The notes under the pieces are model-generated. The model ran no database searches, was not told the origin of the DNA, and was given only the letters and a program-made list of their open reading frames with translations. Position numbers and translations under genes: made by a program. DNA of 64,000 nt. Origin: Mycolicibacterium moriokaense (lineage in GTDB: Bacteria > Actinomycetota > Actinomycetes > Mycobacteriales > Mycobacteriaceae). This document shows positions 8,486-17,284 of this stretch, piece by piece (the stretch's first letter is position 1; every line of letters begins with the position of its first letter). Location: positions 186,001 through 250,000 of the forward strand of contig NZ_QJJU01000004.1 in NCBI RefSeq assembly GCF_003201655.1, read 5' to 3'.

Positions 8486-8917
8486 TCAGCGGCCCTGAGT
8501 TATGTAGGCCTGCAGCTGTTCCTGCTGGGCCTCGAGCTCTTCCATCCTCGCCTTCACCACGTCGCCGATGCTGACGATCCCGGTCAGCCTGCCGTCCACA
8601 ACGACGGGAACATGACGAACGCGCTTCTCCGTCATCAATGCGCTCAGATGGTCGACAGAGTCGTCGGGTGTGCACGTGGCCACCATCGTCGTCATGATCT
8701 CGGACACCGGCCGCCGCAGGATCTCTGCGCCCAGCTCGTGCAGCTTGCGCACGACATCGCGCTCCGACACGATGCCGGCCACCCCGTCCTGGGACATGAC
8801 GACCATCGCACCGATGTTGTGCACGGTCAGTTCGGTGAGCAGGCCGGCGACCGACGTCTCTGGGGTGATGGTCGCCACCGACGCACCCTTGTTCCGCAAT
8901 ACGTCCGCGATCCGCAT
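8486..8917 (-). CDS. CBS-domain protein
   Basis: 143 aa consisting of two CBS repeats, one at about residues 8-60 (VATITPETSVAGLLTELTVHNIGAMVVM) and one at 75-130 (MVATCTPDDSVDHLSALMTEKRVRHVPVV, then GRLTGIVSIGDVVKARMEE). Paired CBS repeats (Bateman module) bind adenosyl compounds such as AMP, ATP or SAM and act as energy or redox sensors. It corresponds in position and size to Rv2406c of M. tuberculosis. A GGAGGG stretch lies 5 bases before the ATG. The acetyltransferase gene follows without a gap. Confidence 0.93.
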   Translation of the reverse strand: MRIADVLRNKGASVATITPETSVAGLLTELTVHNIGAMVVMSQDGVAGIVSERDVVRKLHELGAEILRRPVSEIMTTMVATCTPDDSVDHLSALMTEKRVRHVPVVVDGRLTGIVSIGDVVKARMEELEAQQEQLQAYITQGR

Positions 8918-9042
8918 CGATGCCCTCCACTCAGTGGTCTATTTCACAGGTTAGGGCGGGCATGCCCCGGCGCGAAAGGAAATGACGGTTGCAACAACAT
9001 CACGTCGGAATAGTGTCTGGTGGAGACCCGTTAGGACAGGGA

Positions 9043-10062
9043 ATGACAGGTGCCAACTCTGCGCCCACGGTTGAACTGGGCGATCAACTTTCCGTCAGTG
9101 CAATCGGCTTCGGTGGGATGGCGCTGACGCCCGTATACGGCGAGGTCGACGACACCGAATCGCTGGCCACCCTGCACCGGGCCGTGGACCTCGGCGTGAC
9201 GTTCATCGACACCGCCAACGTCTACGGCGGCGGCGCCAACGAGAAACTGATCTCCAGGCTCCTCGCCGACCGCCGCGACGAGGTCACGCTGGCGACCAAA
9301 TTCGGCATCGTCGGCAACCCCGTCAACCGTGCCGCAGGCCAGCTCGCGGCGCGCGGCGATGCCGCCTACGTCCGTCAGAGCATCGACGAGAGCCTGCAGC
9401 GACTGCAGACCGACGTGGTCGATCTTTACTACATGCATCGCCGCGACCACGACGTGCCGATCGAGGAGACCGTTGGCGCCATGGCCGAATTGGTGTCTGC
9501 GGGCAAGGTCCGTCACCTTGGGCTGTCCGAGGTGACCGCCGACGAACTGCGGGCGGCCGTCGCGGTGCATCCGATCGCGGCCGTGCAGAGCGAATGGTCG
9601 ATCTGGAGCAGGGACGTCGAACAAAACGTGGTGCCTGCCGCCGCCGAGCTTGGGGTTGGCTTCGTGCCGTACTCGCCTCTTGGGCGAGGCTTCCTGACGG
9701 GAACGATCCAGTCGGCCGCCGATCTGCCGTCGACGGACTTCCGTCGCAAACTGCCCCGGTACGCAGAGGGCGCGCTCGACGCGAATCTCGCTGTCGTGGA
9801 GATCGTCAAGGCGATCGCGGCACAGCAGGATGCGACACCCGCGCAGGTGGCGTTGGCATGGCTTCGCTATCGCGCCGACGCGCTGGGCGTCGGCTCGTCT
9901 CCGATCCCAGGCACCCGCAGGGCCGCTCGCGTCGAGGAGAATCTCGGCTCGATCGACGTGGTCCTGACTCCAGAGCAGCTCGATACCCTCAACGCCGCCG
10001 CGGCATCGGTGTCTGGCAATCGGTTCGGAGATCTGAGCTGGGTTTCGGCGGGACGCGAGTAG
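9043..10062 (+). CDS. Aldo/keto reductase
   Basis: 339 aa from ATG 9043, chosen because AGGACAGGGA precedes it and the AKR fold begins a few residues later (VELGDQLSVSAIGFGGMAL). The catalytic tetrad is visible: Asp and Tyr in FIDTANVYGGG, Lys in ATKFG, His in YMHRRDHD. The C-terminal NADP-binding region has SSPIPGTRRAARVEENL. It resembles the YajO/Tas-like AKR13 group of potassium-channel-type reductases. It probably reduces aldehydes or ketones with NADPH in the cytoplasm. It converges on the TetR gene of the amine operon, to which it is not obviously linked. Confidence 0.92.
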   Translation: MTGANSAPTVELGDQLSVSAIGFGGMALTPVYGEVDDTESLATLHRAVDLGVTFIDTANVYGGGANEKLISRLLADRRDEVTLATKFGIVGNPVNRAAGQLAARGDAAYVRQSIDESLQRLQTDVVDLYYMHRRDHDVPIEETVGAMAELVSAGKVRHLGLSEVTADELRAAVAVHPIAAVQSEWSIWSRDVEQNVVPAAAELGVGFVPYSPLGRGFLTGTIQSAADLPSTDFRRKLPRYAEGALDANLAVVEIVKAIAAQQDATPAQVALAWLRYRADALGVGSSPIPGTRRAARVEENLGSIDVVLTPEQLDTLNAAAASVSGNRFGDLSWVSAGRE

Positions 10063-10782
10063 TCAGTCCGGCTGCGGCCGACTGACACGAAGGGCGGTCG
10101 ACGCGTCGTCGAACTGTGCGGCCTGCGAGCTGATCCTGGCGATCTCGCTCGGGCGTCTCAGCAGCCCGCGGACGGCGATGATCGCGACTTGCTCGCCAAC
10201 GCGGATCGCCTCATCGGCGCGGTCGCCCTCATCTGTGTGCAAGCGGGTGCGCTTCTGAGCGCCTTCGTCGAAGTTCAGCAGCAGGCCCGCGGTCTCCTCG
10301 CGGTCGCAGTCGATGAACTTGCCTTCACTGATCGCGGCCCCGATCAGGTCGACCACCCAGTCCTTGAGCCGTTCGTAATCCGTCCAGAACTGGTGGAATT
10401 CGGCGCGCTGGTCGTGGGCGATGCGTTGGATCTCGTTGAAGTCGATCGGCGAGAGCGCCAGCTGCATGGTGTCGAACCGCAGCAGCCGGTAGAGCTTGAC
10501 CGCAGGCGAGCCGGATCCCGCGCCGACCTCCGCGATGAACTTCAGCGGCGCCCTGTTCACCAGCAGGGTCTCACCCAGCAGCTGCTCCTTGTTGCGGAAC
10601 CAGTAGTACAGCGACGACTGCTGAAGACCCGACGAGCGCGCGATATCGCTCATCGTCGTTTGGGCATAACCCTTTTCAGAGAACAGCTTCGTCGCCGCGT
10701 TGACGATGTCGGCGCGGGGTGACGTCGTCGGCGCGGTGGCGGTGTTGTTGCGTGGTCGTCCGATGGAGTGGATTTTAGCCAA
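10063..10782 (-). CDS. TetR-family regulator, distal gene of the amine operon
   Basis: About 239 aa. TTG 10782 is chosen as start because it overlaps the end of the creatininase gene (its stop is at 10775-10777), allowing translational coupling, and the frame has no ATG nearby. The helix-turn-helix reads ADIVNAATKLFSEKGYAQTT, MSDIARSSGLQQSSLYYWF, NKEQLLGETL. The ligand domain contains FHQFWTDYERLKDWVVDLI. Being last in the operon rather than divergent suggests feedback control of the operon promoter at about 14.07-14.28 kb, where TATTGAAA repeats and a palindrome lie. Confidence 0.85.
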   Translation of the reverse strand: MAKIHSIGRPRNNTATAPTTSPRADIVNAATKLFSEKGYAQTTMSDIARSSGLQQSSLYYWFRNKEQLLGETLLVNRAPLKFIAEVGAGSGSPAVKLYRLLRFDTMQLALSPIDFNEIQRIAHDQRAEFHQFWTDYERLKDWVVDLIGAAISEGKFIDCDREETAGLLLNFDEGAQKRTRLHTDEGDRADEAIRVGEQVAIIAVRGLLRRPSEIARISSQAAQFDDASTALRVSRPQPD

Positions 10783-11524
10783 GCGGCGGCTTCTCGGTGT
10801 GGGCGCGCTCAACGAGGTCTTGTGCCGCGGCGACCACGTCCTGCCACAGCTCGAGCCCCATCGACTTCGTCGCGCGCGACGGGTATCCGGTGACCCCGTT
10901 GGTGGAGACATGCTGGACCGCGTAGCGGAACACGGCGCCCTCGGTACGGTCAGGATCGTCGGCGTCGCGCATCTTGTCGGTGTCGACGAGTTCAGGGCGC
11001 AGCGCGAGCATGATCGAGGTCTCTGCCGCGTTGGCATGCCAGTCGGCCGCATCCTCAGTGGCCCGCTGCGCGATCTCGGGCGTCAGGTCCCACCACTGCA
11101 TGACCCCGATCCGCAGGTCGGGAAACTCCCGCCGGAAGCGGTCACACGCGATCCACAGTGCGGCCGCGTTTCCGACGTGACCGTTGACGAAGAGCAGCCG
11201 TCTGAAACCTGAGTCCACGCACGCTTCCGCGACCAGCCCGGCCGTCACCGCCGTCTCCTCACCAGAGAACGCGACGGTGCCCGCCAGCCGCGTGCCGTGA
11301 AAGAAGCTGGCGCCGAACGCCAGTGGCGGCAACACAACAGCCGCATCGCCTGCGGCGGCGTCGGCGAGCGCCGTCGCGATGATCGTGTCGGTGCCCACCG
11401 GCAGGTGCGGACCGTGTTGCTCGGTCGCGCCGACAGGTATCAGCGCCACGCACTCCGGGTCGGCGGCGAGCCGGTCGGCCAACTGCGCCGACGTCAGTTC
11501 CTCCCACTTATGGCTCACGATCAC
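10775..11524 (-). CDS. Creatininase-family amidohydrolase
   Basis: About 249 aa from GTG 11524, whose codon overlaps the TGA of the glutamine-synthetase-like gene (GTG 11518 is the alternative). The family metal-binding motif is VGATEQHGPHLPVGTDT near residues 33-49, and LLFVNGHVGN and NAAETSIMLAL supply other conserved positions. Creatininase-fold enzymes hydrolyse amide or cyclic amide bonds using two metal ions; the family also contains MftE, the mycofactocin peptidase, but no mycofactocin genes are here. Between a gamma-glutamyl ligase and a Rieske oxygenase, its likeliest job is to hydrolyse a gamma-glutamyl amide or a formamide-like intermediate. That role is inferred. Confidence 0.88.
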   Translation of the reverse strand: MIVSHKWEELTSAQLADRLAADPECVALIPVGATEQHGPHLPVGTDTIIATALADAAAGDAAVVLPPLAFGASFFHGTRLAGTVAFSGEETAVTAGLVAEACVDSGFRRLLFVNGHVGNAAALWIACDRFRREFPDLRIGVMQWWDLTPEIAQRATEDAADWHANAAETSIMLALRPELVDTDKMRDADDPDRTEGAVFRYAVQHVSTNGVTGYPSRATKSMGLELWQDVVAAAQDLVERAHTEKPPLG

Positions 11525-12894
11525 CAGAACCTCAGGTAGCGATCGGTCTCCCACGCCGATACGTGCGCGTTGTATCCGTCCCACTCCGCGCGCTTCTCGG
11601 TGACGAACGACTCGAACATCTCGTCGCCGAAAACCGACCGCACCAACGGATCGGCCTCGAGTGCGTCGATCGCCTCGCCCAGTGACCTTGGCAGCCAACC
11701 GATTCCACGCTCGACGAGGTCCGCCTCGGTGAGCCGGTAGAGGTTGTCCCGGTTCGGATCCCCGGGATCGAGTTGCTCACGAATGCCCTCCAGCCCGGCA
11801 GCCAGCATCAGCGCACCACCGAGGTAGGGGTTGTTGGCGGCATCGGCGGCCCTGCATTCGACCCGGCCGCCGCCCTTCGGGATGCGCAACATGTTCGTGC
11901 GGTTGTTGTCGCCGTAGCAGGCGAACACCGGGGCCCACGTCAAGCCGGACATGCTGCCCTGCTTGACCAGCCGCTTGTAGCTGTTGACCGTTGGCGCGAT
12001 CACCGCGCAGATGGCGTCCGCGTGCCGCAGCACCCCTGCGATGAACTGGTATCCGAGCGTCGACAGCCCGCAGCCACGCGGATCATCCACGGCGGCAAAC
12101 AGGTTCGTTCCCGACGCGTCGGCAAGCGACATGTTGTAGTGGGCACCGCTGCCGGTCCGGTCGGCGAACGGTTTGGGCATCCACGACGCGAACAGGCCGT
12201 GCTTGCGCGCGATCTCGCCGACCATCATCCGGAAGAACACCAACCGGTCCGACATGGACACCACGTTCGTGTAGGTGAAGTCCGTCTCGAACTGCCCGTT
12301 GCCGTCCTCGTGGTCGAACGAGTAGACGTCCCAGCCGAGTTCGTTCATCGCCGACACGATCTCGTCGACGACCGGGTAGTTGTGCAGCATCGTGCGCAGG
12401 TCGTAGCACGGCTTGTCGAGGTTGTCGTCGATGCTGGCGGGTGCGGGCTCGTCGGTGTCGGTGAGCAGGAAGAACTCGGTCTCGATCCCCAGGTTGAAGG
12501 TGTATCCGAGCGCGGCTGCATCGGCGGTAACGCGCTTGAGGATCTGCCTACTGCATGCGTTGAACGGGGTATCGCCGATCCACAGATCGCCTGGGAACCA
12601 GGCAACTTCGCGGTTGAACGGCATGACGATCGGGTGGTCCAGATCGGGATGCGGCGCGACCTCGTCGTCGTTCACGTCCTGCGGCACGCCGTCGAGCGCG
12701 GCCCCGGTGAACATCTCTGATCCGAGGGCCGCCTGGGTCAGATGGCCGAGCGGCACCATCTTGGATTTCGGCTTGCCGTGCATGTCGACGAAGCTGATCG
12801 CGGCGTACTTCACGCCCTTGGCGGCCAGTTCATCGGCGACCTCGCGGGCCGTCGACGCGACGGTGGCGGTCTGCCCGTTCAGGGTTGTCGTCAT
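11521..12894 (-). CDS. Glutamine-synthetase-like gamma-glutamyl ligase (GlnT-type)
   Basis: 457 aa. The N-terminal beta-grasp has ISFVDMHGKPKSKMVPL; the catalytic domain has LGIETEFFLL (metal Glu), a glutamate-binding region GNGQFETDF, GSGAHYNMSL (His/substrate loop), APTVNSYKRL, NRTNMLRIP (phosphate-binding Arg) and AADAANNPYLGGALML. This is the pattern of GlnT/type III-like and gamma-glutamyl-amide synthetases rather than housekeeping GlnA, which has a tyrosine adenylylation loop and different spacing. It would join glutamate to ammonia or an amine using ATP. Context with a Rieske oxygenase and an amidohydrolase suggests an amine substrate, as with gamma-glutamylanilide or methylamide synthetases. 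Confidence 0.9.
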   Translation of the reverse strand: MTTTLNGQTATVASTAREVADELAAKGVKYAAISFVDMHGKPKSKMVPLGHLTQAALGSEMFTGAALDGVPQDVNDDEVAPHPDLDHPIVMPFNREVAWFPGDLWIGDTPFNACSRQILKRVTADAAALGYTFNLGIETEFFLLTDTDEPAPASIDDNLDKPCYDLRTMLHNYPVVDEIVSAMNELGWDVYSFDHEDGNGQFETDFTYTNVVSMSDRLVFFRMMVGEIARKHGLFASWMPKPFADRTGSGAHYNMSLADASGTNLFAAVDDPRGCGLSTLGYQFIAGVLRHADAICAVIAPTVNSYKRLVKQGSMSGLTWAPVFACYGDNNRTNMLRIPKGGGRVECRAADAANNPYLGGALMLAAGLEGIREQLDPGDPNRDNLYRLTEADLVERGIGWLPRSLGEAIDALEADPLVRSVFGDEMFESFVTEKRAEWDGYNAHVSAWETDRYLRFW

Positions 12895-12900
12895 CTGGTG

Positions 12901-14064
12901 TCATCCTGTCGATGCGAGAGTGGAAGTGGGGTTGATGATTCCGAGTTCGCGCCCGAGGTAGCGGTAGAACTCCCAGAGCGGCCGCTCGAGGTGCGACAGC
13001 CGGCCGGTGCTCGTGACGCCCGACCGGACCGCGCGCTGCACGGCGGTGCAGGCGTCGATGTCTTCGCGGTGAATGTCGCAGATCGTCTTGACCAGCTGGC
13101 TGCGGCGTTCCTCGAGGCCGGGCGCGGCGAGCGCGGCGGGTGACATGCAGATGTCGAGCTGGAGCTCGATCTTGCCTGCCCCGAGCGGCAACGTCTTGAG
13201 CCAGTACATGTATGCGGGCCCCATCGCGATCTGCAGCAGCGGATAGCCGATGAAGATCAGGGACTTGTCCTTGTGGTGGGCGGTTAGCGTCTCGGCGCCG
13301 GGCGAAAGGAATGGCGGATCGGAGGGATAGCCCGCGACTTGCTGCGACCACATCGTGGTGAAGTGGTCGCCGACCTCACCGGTGTAGCTCAGCGACGCCG
13401 GGAATCGGTCCTCAAGGGACCCGCGGTGCGGACCCATGTGGTGGTAGCACTCCATGAAGTTGTCCACCATGATCTTCCAGTCCCAATCGCACACCCCCCA
13501 GTCGGTCTGCTCGACGGTCTGGTAGTTCTCCAGGTCGTAGGGGTCGACGATGGGATCGAGTGCCGCGTATTGGCTCGCCAGGGATTCGGCTTGGCCGTCA
13601 AAGTTCACCAACACGAAGCCTTTCCACACTTCGTGGCGAAACTTCTTGAGCGGATAGTCATTCCGGTCGAACCCGGACGACTTCTTCATCTCCGGTGCCC
13701 CGGCGAGGTGCCCGTCGAGGCCGAACGACCACAGGTGATACGGGCACTGCAGCACGTTCGCTTCGCCCGCACCGCTGCACACCTCCATCCAGCGGTGCGA
13801 GCAGTTGCGCGACAGCACCCGGATCTCCGAGTGCCGGTCGCGCGTGACGACCAGCGGCGTGCCGAGGATGTCGATGCTGTAGTAACTGCCGGGCGTAGGC
13901 ACTTGCTCGACGCGGCACAACGGCACCCAGCCGTGCTTGAAGATCCGATCGACCTCGGCGGCGTACAGCTCGTCGCTGCCGTAGGCCTCGGGCGGCAGCG
14001 TCGTCGCCTTATCTGGCGAATCGACGGCACACGTGGCGGTGAGGCGGGAATAGTCGAAAGACAC
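12901..14064 (-). CDS. Rieske non-heme iron oxygenase, alpha subunit
   Basis: 387 aa. The Rieske 2Fe-2S ligands are in NCSHRW and CPYHLWSF (CxH...CxxH), near residues 88-110. The mononuclear iron region reads [15 protein letters not shown], with the conserved Asn/Asp, Glu and two His. The overall outline ([16 protein letters not shown], then a long C-terminal START-like domain) is closest to the glycine-betaine/carnitine/stachydrine-type oxygenases that remove or hydroxylate N-alkyl groups. No reductase or ferredoxin is adjacent. It is first in an operon with the glutamyl ligase, creatininase and TetR, with only 6 bases to the next gene, so an N-containing substrate is likely. Confidence 0.9.
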   Translation of the reverse strand: MSFDYSRLTATCAVDSPDKATTLPPEAYGSDELYAAEVDRIFKHGWVPLCRVEQVPTPGSYYSIDILGTPLVVTRDRHSEIRVLSRNCSHRWMEVCSGAGEANVLQCPYHLWSFGLDGHLAGAPEMKKSSGFDRNDYPLKKFRHEVWKGFVLVNFDGQAESLASQYAALDPIVDPYDLENYQTVEQTDWGVCDWDWKIMVDNFMECYHHMGPHRGSLEDRFPASLSYTGEVGDHFTTMWSQQVAGYPSDPPFLSPGAETLTAHHKDKSLIFIGYPLLQIAMGPAYMYWLKTLPLGAGKIELQLDICMSPAALAAPGLEERRSQLVKTICDIHREDIDACTAVQRAVRSGVTSTGRLSHLERPLWEFYRYLGRELGIINPTSTLASTG

Positions 14065-14148
14065 TGTTGCTCCTGGTGTCTCGGGCGGTGGTTATCGCAG
14101 ACGCTATGGGCGCCGTGTTGCGGATCGGTTTCGTGGCCGTAAATGGCC

Positions 14149-14229
14149 TATTGAAATGTGTTCACCGGTCCCGCCGCCGTACAGCACTATTTACCTGCGT
14201 GTTCCCAACGACCTCTCAATACGGTATTG
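14149..14229. promoter_or_regulatory. Operon promoter region with TATTGAAA repeats and palindrome
   Basis: The 215-base gap between the Rieske gene and the divergent RNase Z gene holds TATTGAAA at 14149-14156 and again at 14225-14232. The second copy is part of the perfect palindrome CAATACGGTATTG at 14217-14229. These are good candidates for the TetR protein encoded at the end of the Rieske operon. No clear sigma-factor boxes were identified. Confidence 0.45.
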
Positions 14230-14279
14230 AAAAGAAGGTTTCACCTTGTGGCGGGCGCCAAACCGGTAGGAATGGAGCC

Positions 14280-15140
14280 ATGATCGAGGTCACGCTGCTC
14301 GGCACCGGCAGTCCCATTCCCGACGCACGCCGGGCGGGTCCGTCGACCCTCGTGCGGGCAGGCGGGCAGACGTTTCTGATCGACTGCGGCCGCGGTGTGC
14401 AGCTGCGCATGAAGGCTATCGGCGTCGGCGCGAATGGATTGACCGCGCTGCTGTTGACGCACCTTCACAGCGACCACATCGCCGACTTGGGCGACCTAAT
14501 CATCACGCGATGGGTGACCACGTTCGATCCGAACCCGGTGCCGCTTCAAATCATCGGCCCGCCAGGCACGGCCGAGGTGGTCGACGCCACCCTCAAGGCC
14601 TTCGGCTTCGACATCGGCTACCGGATTGCGCATCACGCCGACCTGACCTCGCCACCGCCGCTGGAGGTACACGAGTACACCGACGGCATGGTGTGGGATC
14701 GCGACGGCGTGACGATCCGGGTGGCGCCGACGGATCACCGGCCCGTGGCGCCGACCATCGGATTCCGGATCGAGCACGGCGCCGCATCGGTGGTGCTGGC
14801 CGGTGACACGGTCCCCTGCGAGAGCCTCGATGCACTGGCTGCCGGCGCTGGCGGATTGGTACACACCGTGATTCGCAAGGACCTGATCGACAAGATGCCG
14901 ATGCAACGCATCCGCGACATCTGCGATTACCATTCGTCAGTCGAACAGGCCGCGGACACCGCGGCTCGCGCAGGTGTCGGGATCCTGATCCTGACCCATT
15001 ACGTACCGGGAATCGAACCGGGCCAGGAGGACGACTGGCGCGCTCTGGCGGCCAGCGTGTTCGACCGGCAGATCGAAATCGGTGATGACCTACACCGGGT
15101 CGAGGTTCACCCCGGCGTGTGCGCCAAACCCGCCAGCTGA
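14280..15140 (+). CDS. rnz: Ribonuclease Z-like metallo-beta-lactamase-fold hydrolase
   Basis: 286 aa from ATG 14280. The N-terminus [14 protein letters not shown] and the metal motif [13 protein letters not shown] (HxHxDH) near residues 58-70 are typical of RNase Z/ElaC and related phosphodiesterases. The later ligands are in VVLAGDT (Asp), [11 protein letters not shown] (His) and ILTHYVPG (His). RNase Z trims the 3' end of tRNA precursors; some relatives act on other esters. Position and length match Rv2407 of the conserved lepA-rpsT block. The last 34 bases overlap the convergent LLM oxidoreductase gene. Confidence 0.82.
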   Translation: MIEVTLLGTGSPIPDARRAGPSTLVRAGGQTFLIDCGRGVQLRMKAIGVGANGLTALLLTHLHSDHIADLGDLIITRWVTTFDPNPVPLQIIGPPGTAEVVDATLKAFGFDIGYRIAHHADLTSPPPLEVHEYTDGMVWDRDGVTIRVAPTDHRPVAPTIGFRIEHGAASVVLAGDTVPCESLDALAAGAGGLVHTVIRKDLIDKMPMQRIRDICDYHSSVEQAADTAARAGVGILILTHYVPGIEPGQEDDWRALAASVFDRQIEIGDDLHRVEVHPGVCAKPAS

Positions 15141-15988
15141 TCGGCGGCGCCCGCAACACAATCGAGATCCGTGTCGGCCAGCGGCCTGCCGCGGGCGATT
15201 ACCACGACGTGCTGCACCCCGAGGTCGCTCAGCGCTCGGCAGCGCTCTGCCAGCTCCTCGGAGTTCTCGCCCTCCTTGAGCGCCGTGGTCACGGTGCGCT
15301 CGATCTCGTCGGGTGGCCTGCCGGCATCGATGCAGTGACGGTCGAGCACATCGAGCTGCCTGCGGATCGCGGCACCACCATCGGGCACGTCGAACAGATT
15401 GCACGCGTCGCCGTACTCGGCGACCAGCCGCAGCGTGCGCTGCTCGCCGGTGCCGCCGATCAGGACTGGCGGCCGAGGTGTCGTGACCGGTCGCGGGCTG
15501 CCGACCGGATGCTCGAGGTCCAGATACTTGCCGTGGAATGGGGTTTCGTCACCGGCCCACATCTGCCGCGCCAGCCGCAACAACTCGGTCAACCTGGCGA
15601 ATCGCTCGCCGGTCTCGGGGAGGAAGAGCCCCATCGCGCGGGCCTCATCGCCGTTGTATCCGGCGCCGATTCCGAGCCACGCCCGGCCCGCCGACAGCAC
15701 ATCAAGTGTCGTTACGGCCTTGATCAACAAGGCGGGGGCGCGGAAGGTCGCGGCGGTGACCATGGTGCCGAGTCGGATCCGCGATGTGGCCGCCGCGAGA
15801 TATCCCAGCGCGGTGTACGCCTCCAACATCGGTTCGTCTGGCCCGCTGGCGGGATCGGCCTGCAGAAGGTGGTCGGGCACCCACAGCGTGTCAACCGACG
15901 TGCCGTCGAGGAAACCCGCGAGCAACGCGAGCCGGGTGTGGAGCCGATCGGCCCACGAGTAATTCGTCACGCTCACACTGAGTTTCAT
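15107..15988 (-). CDS. LLM-class F420-dependent oxidoreductase
   Basis: 293 aa with a bacterial-luciferase-like TIM barrel: [13 protein letters not shown] near the N-terminus, [34 protein letters not shown], then [16 protein letters not shown], and [20 protein letters not shown]. The last two stretches are characteristic of mycobacterial F420-binding family members. It would use F420 (or FMN) for hydride transfer to an unknown organic substrate. Its start overlaps the stop of the upstream membrane-protein gene by four bases (15985-15988), so the two are an operon under the MarR-type operator near 16.7 kb. Confidence 0.88.
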   Translation of the reverse strand: MKLSVSVTNYSWADRLHTRLALLAGFLDGTSVDTLWVPDHLLQADPASGPDEPMLEAYTALGYLAAATSRIRLGTMVTAATFRAPALLIKAVTTLDVLSAGRAWLGIGAGYNGDEARAMGLFLPETGERFARLTELLRLARQMWAGDETPFHGKYLDLEHPVGSPRPVTTPRPPVLIGGTGEQRTLRLVAEYGDACNLFDVPDGGAAIRRQLDVLDRHCIDAGRPPDEIERTVTTALKEGENSEELAERCRALSDLGVQHVVVIARGRPLADTDLDCVAGAADQLAGLAHTPG

Positions 15989-16707
15989 CGCCGCAACCCG
16001 GCCTCGACATCCTGCCGGTTACGGCGGCGCAGCGGAAGCATCGCGCCGGCGACGATCAACCAGATCAATCCGGTGAATCGGGCGACAGGCAAAACCGGCG
16101 ACAGTCCCGGCCAGATCAGCACCAGTGTGGCCAGTTCAGCCAGACCCGCGATCGCGAGGCCGACCCACGCGACCGGTCGTGGCAGCAAGCCGACGACGAG
16201 GCCGGGCACGGCGATACCCGCGATCAAGAGGCCGAGCGTGACCACATGCCAGGGACCGCCGGTCAGGTACGTGAGGTAGTAGAGCGCGCGAACCAACGCG
16301 GTGTCGGATGTGACCTCCGGCCGTGACAGCGTCCATGCCGTCAGGCTCGACAGCGCGAGACCGGTCGATGCGAGCAGACCGCCTGCCAACGCGATCGTCG
16401 CCCCCGGTGCCGTCACGCCGAGTTGTCGCAGACGTGCGCTCGCCGTCGCGGCGTAGATGGCCAGCGGTATCGACGAACCGAATGTTCCGACGGCCAGCGC
16501 TACGACCGCGGAGTGGTGACCTGCGACGTAGTCCTGTATCGCCGTCGCGGCCCCATATGGAAGCGGCATCACACCCGCCAGCGCGACGCCGATCACGAGT
16601 CCGGCGAGCAGCAAGGCCAGGGAGATCGCCGCAAGAAGCGCCAACGGAGGGCCGCCTTGTGGTGGTCGTCCAACCGGACTATTTCTATCCAGCGATGAAT
16701 CGTTCAT
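15985..16707 (-). CDS. Polytopic membrane protein (MarR-linked)
   Basis: 240 aa with about six hydrophobic segments (for example ALLAAISLALLLAGLVIGVA, the ALAGGLLASTGLALSSL region, WVGLAIAGLAELATLVLIW and FTGLIWLIVAGAML) and an Arg-rich cytoplasmic tail. It shows no enzyme motif and resembles DUF4386-like hypothetical membrane proteins. Its start codon lies inside a perfect 8-base inverted repeat that is also near the divergent MarR gene, so MarR binding should repress both. It is followed by the LLM oxidoreductase with a four-base overlap. Function unknown; a role in exporting or sensing a small toxicant would fit MarR control. Confidence 0.8.
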   Translation of the reverse strand: MNDSSLDRNSPVGRPPQGGPPLALLAAISLALLLAGLVIGVALAGVMPLPYGAATAIQDYVAGHHSAVVALAVGTFGSSIPLAIYAATASARLRQLGVTAPGATIALAGGLLASTGLALSSLTAWTLSRPEVTSDTALVRALYYLTYLTGGPWHVVTLGLLIAGIAVPGLVVGLLPRPVAWVGLAIAGLAELATLVLIWPGLSPVLPVARFTGLIWLIVAGAMLPLRRRNRQDVEAGLRR

Positions 16708-16789
16708 ATTGTGAACGATATGCCCGATCTAAAGCACAGACAAGACCATTCAATGATTTGCAAGGAAAATCGTTCACAACTGATACGAT
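16699..16789. promoter_or_regulatory. Pair of MarR operators
   Basis: ATCGTTCA (16699-16706) and TGAACGAT (16712-16719) form a perfect inverted repeat with a 5-base spacer, covering the start codon of the membrane-protein gene. A second copy has the same left arm ATCGTTCA (16769-16776) and a degenerate right arm GATACGAT (16782-16789), ending just before the MarR start. Two sites about 70 bases apart between divergent genes are typical of MarR autoregulation. Confidence 0.7.
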
Positions 16790-16795
16790 TTGCGT

Positions 16796-17284
16796 GTGTC
16801 AACAGCGTCAAGCGGCGGTGACAGTGTGGCGTTCCTGCTGTCCCAACTCGGCCACCGTTCCGCCTCGGTGTTCACCGACCTGATCGCGTCGATCGATCTG
16901 ACGCCGCCGCACGCAGGGATCCTGCGCGCGATCGCGGCCGAACCCGGCCGCAGTCAGCAGGCGCTCAGCGGTCAGCTGGGTTTGTTGCCGAGCCGTGTCG
17001 TGGCCTACGTCGACGAGCTGGAGGATCACGGCTACGTCGAACGTCGGCGCAACCCCGACGACCGCCGACTGCACGCGCTGCATCTGACCGCGTCCGGCAA
17101 GAAGGTCATCGCCAAGATCGGCGAGCTGGGACGTCAGCACGATCGGCTGCTCACCGCGGGGCTGGATGCTCAGCAGCGCGACACCCTGCACCAACTGCTT
17201 GCGACGATCGCCGAGCATCAGGGCCTGACGCCACATGTTCACCCGGGCTTCCGCGCCCTGGGACGTGCCACCAATTCGCGCTAA
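16796..17284 (+). CDS. MarR-family transcriptional regulator
   Basis: 162 aa from GTG 16796 (TTG 16790 is possible). The winged helix reads LTPPHAGILRAIAAEPGRSQ, QALSGQLGLLPSRVVAYVDELE and the wing DHGYVERRRNPDDRRLHALHLT, which contains the conserved DxR motif of MarR proteins. The C-terminal helices provide the dimer interface. MarR proteins usually repress nearby genes until a phenolic or other small ligand binds. The divergent membrane protein/LLM oxidoreductase operon and the two ATCGTTCA operators make that operon the probable target. Confidence 0.92.
   Translation: MSTASSGGDSVAFLLSQLGHRSASVFTDLIASIDLTPPHAGILRAIAAEPGRSQQALSGQLGLLPSRVVAYVDELEDHGYVERRRNPDDRRLHALHLTASGKKVIAKIGELGRQHDRLLTAGLDAQQRDTLHQLLATIAEHQGLTPHVHPGFRALGRATNSR

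Noticed and set aside
10775..11524. MftE of a mycofactocin biosynthesis cluster
   Set aside because: The creatininase fold is shared, but no mftA-D genes or precursor peptide are nearby, and the gene is coupled to a GS-like ligase.
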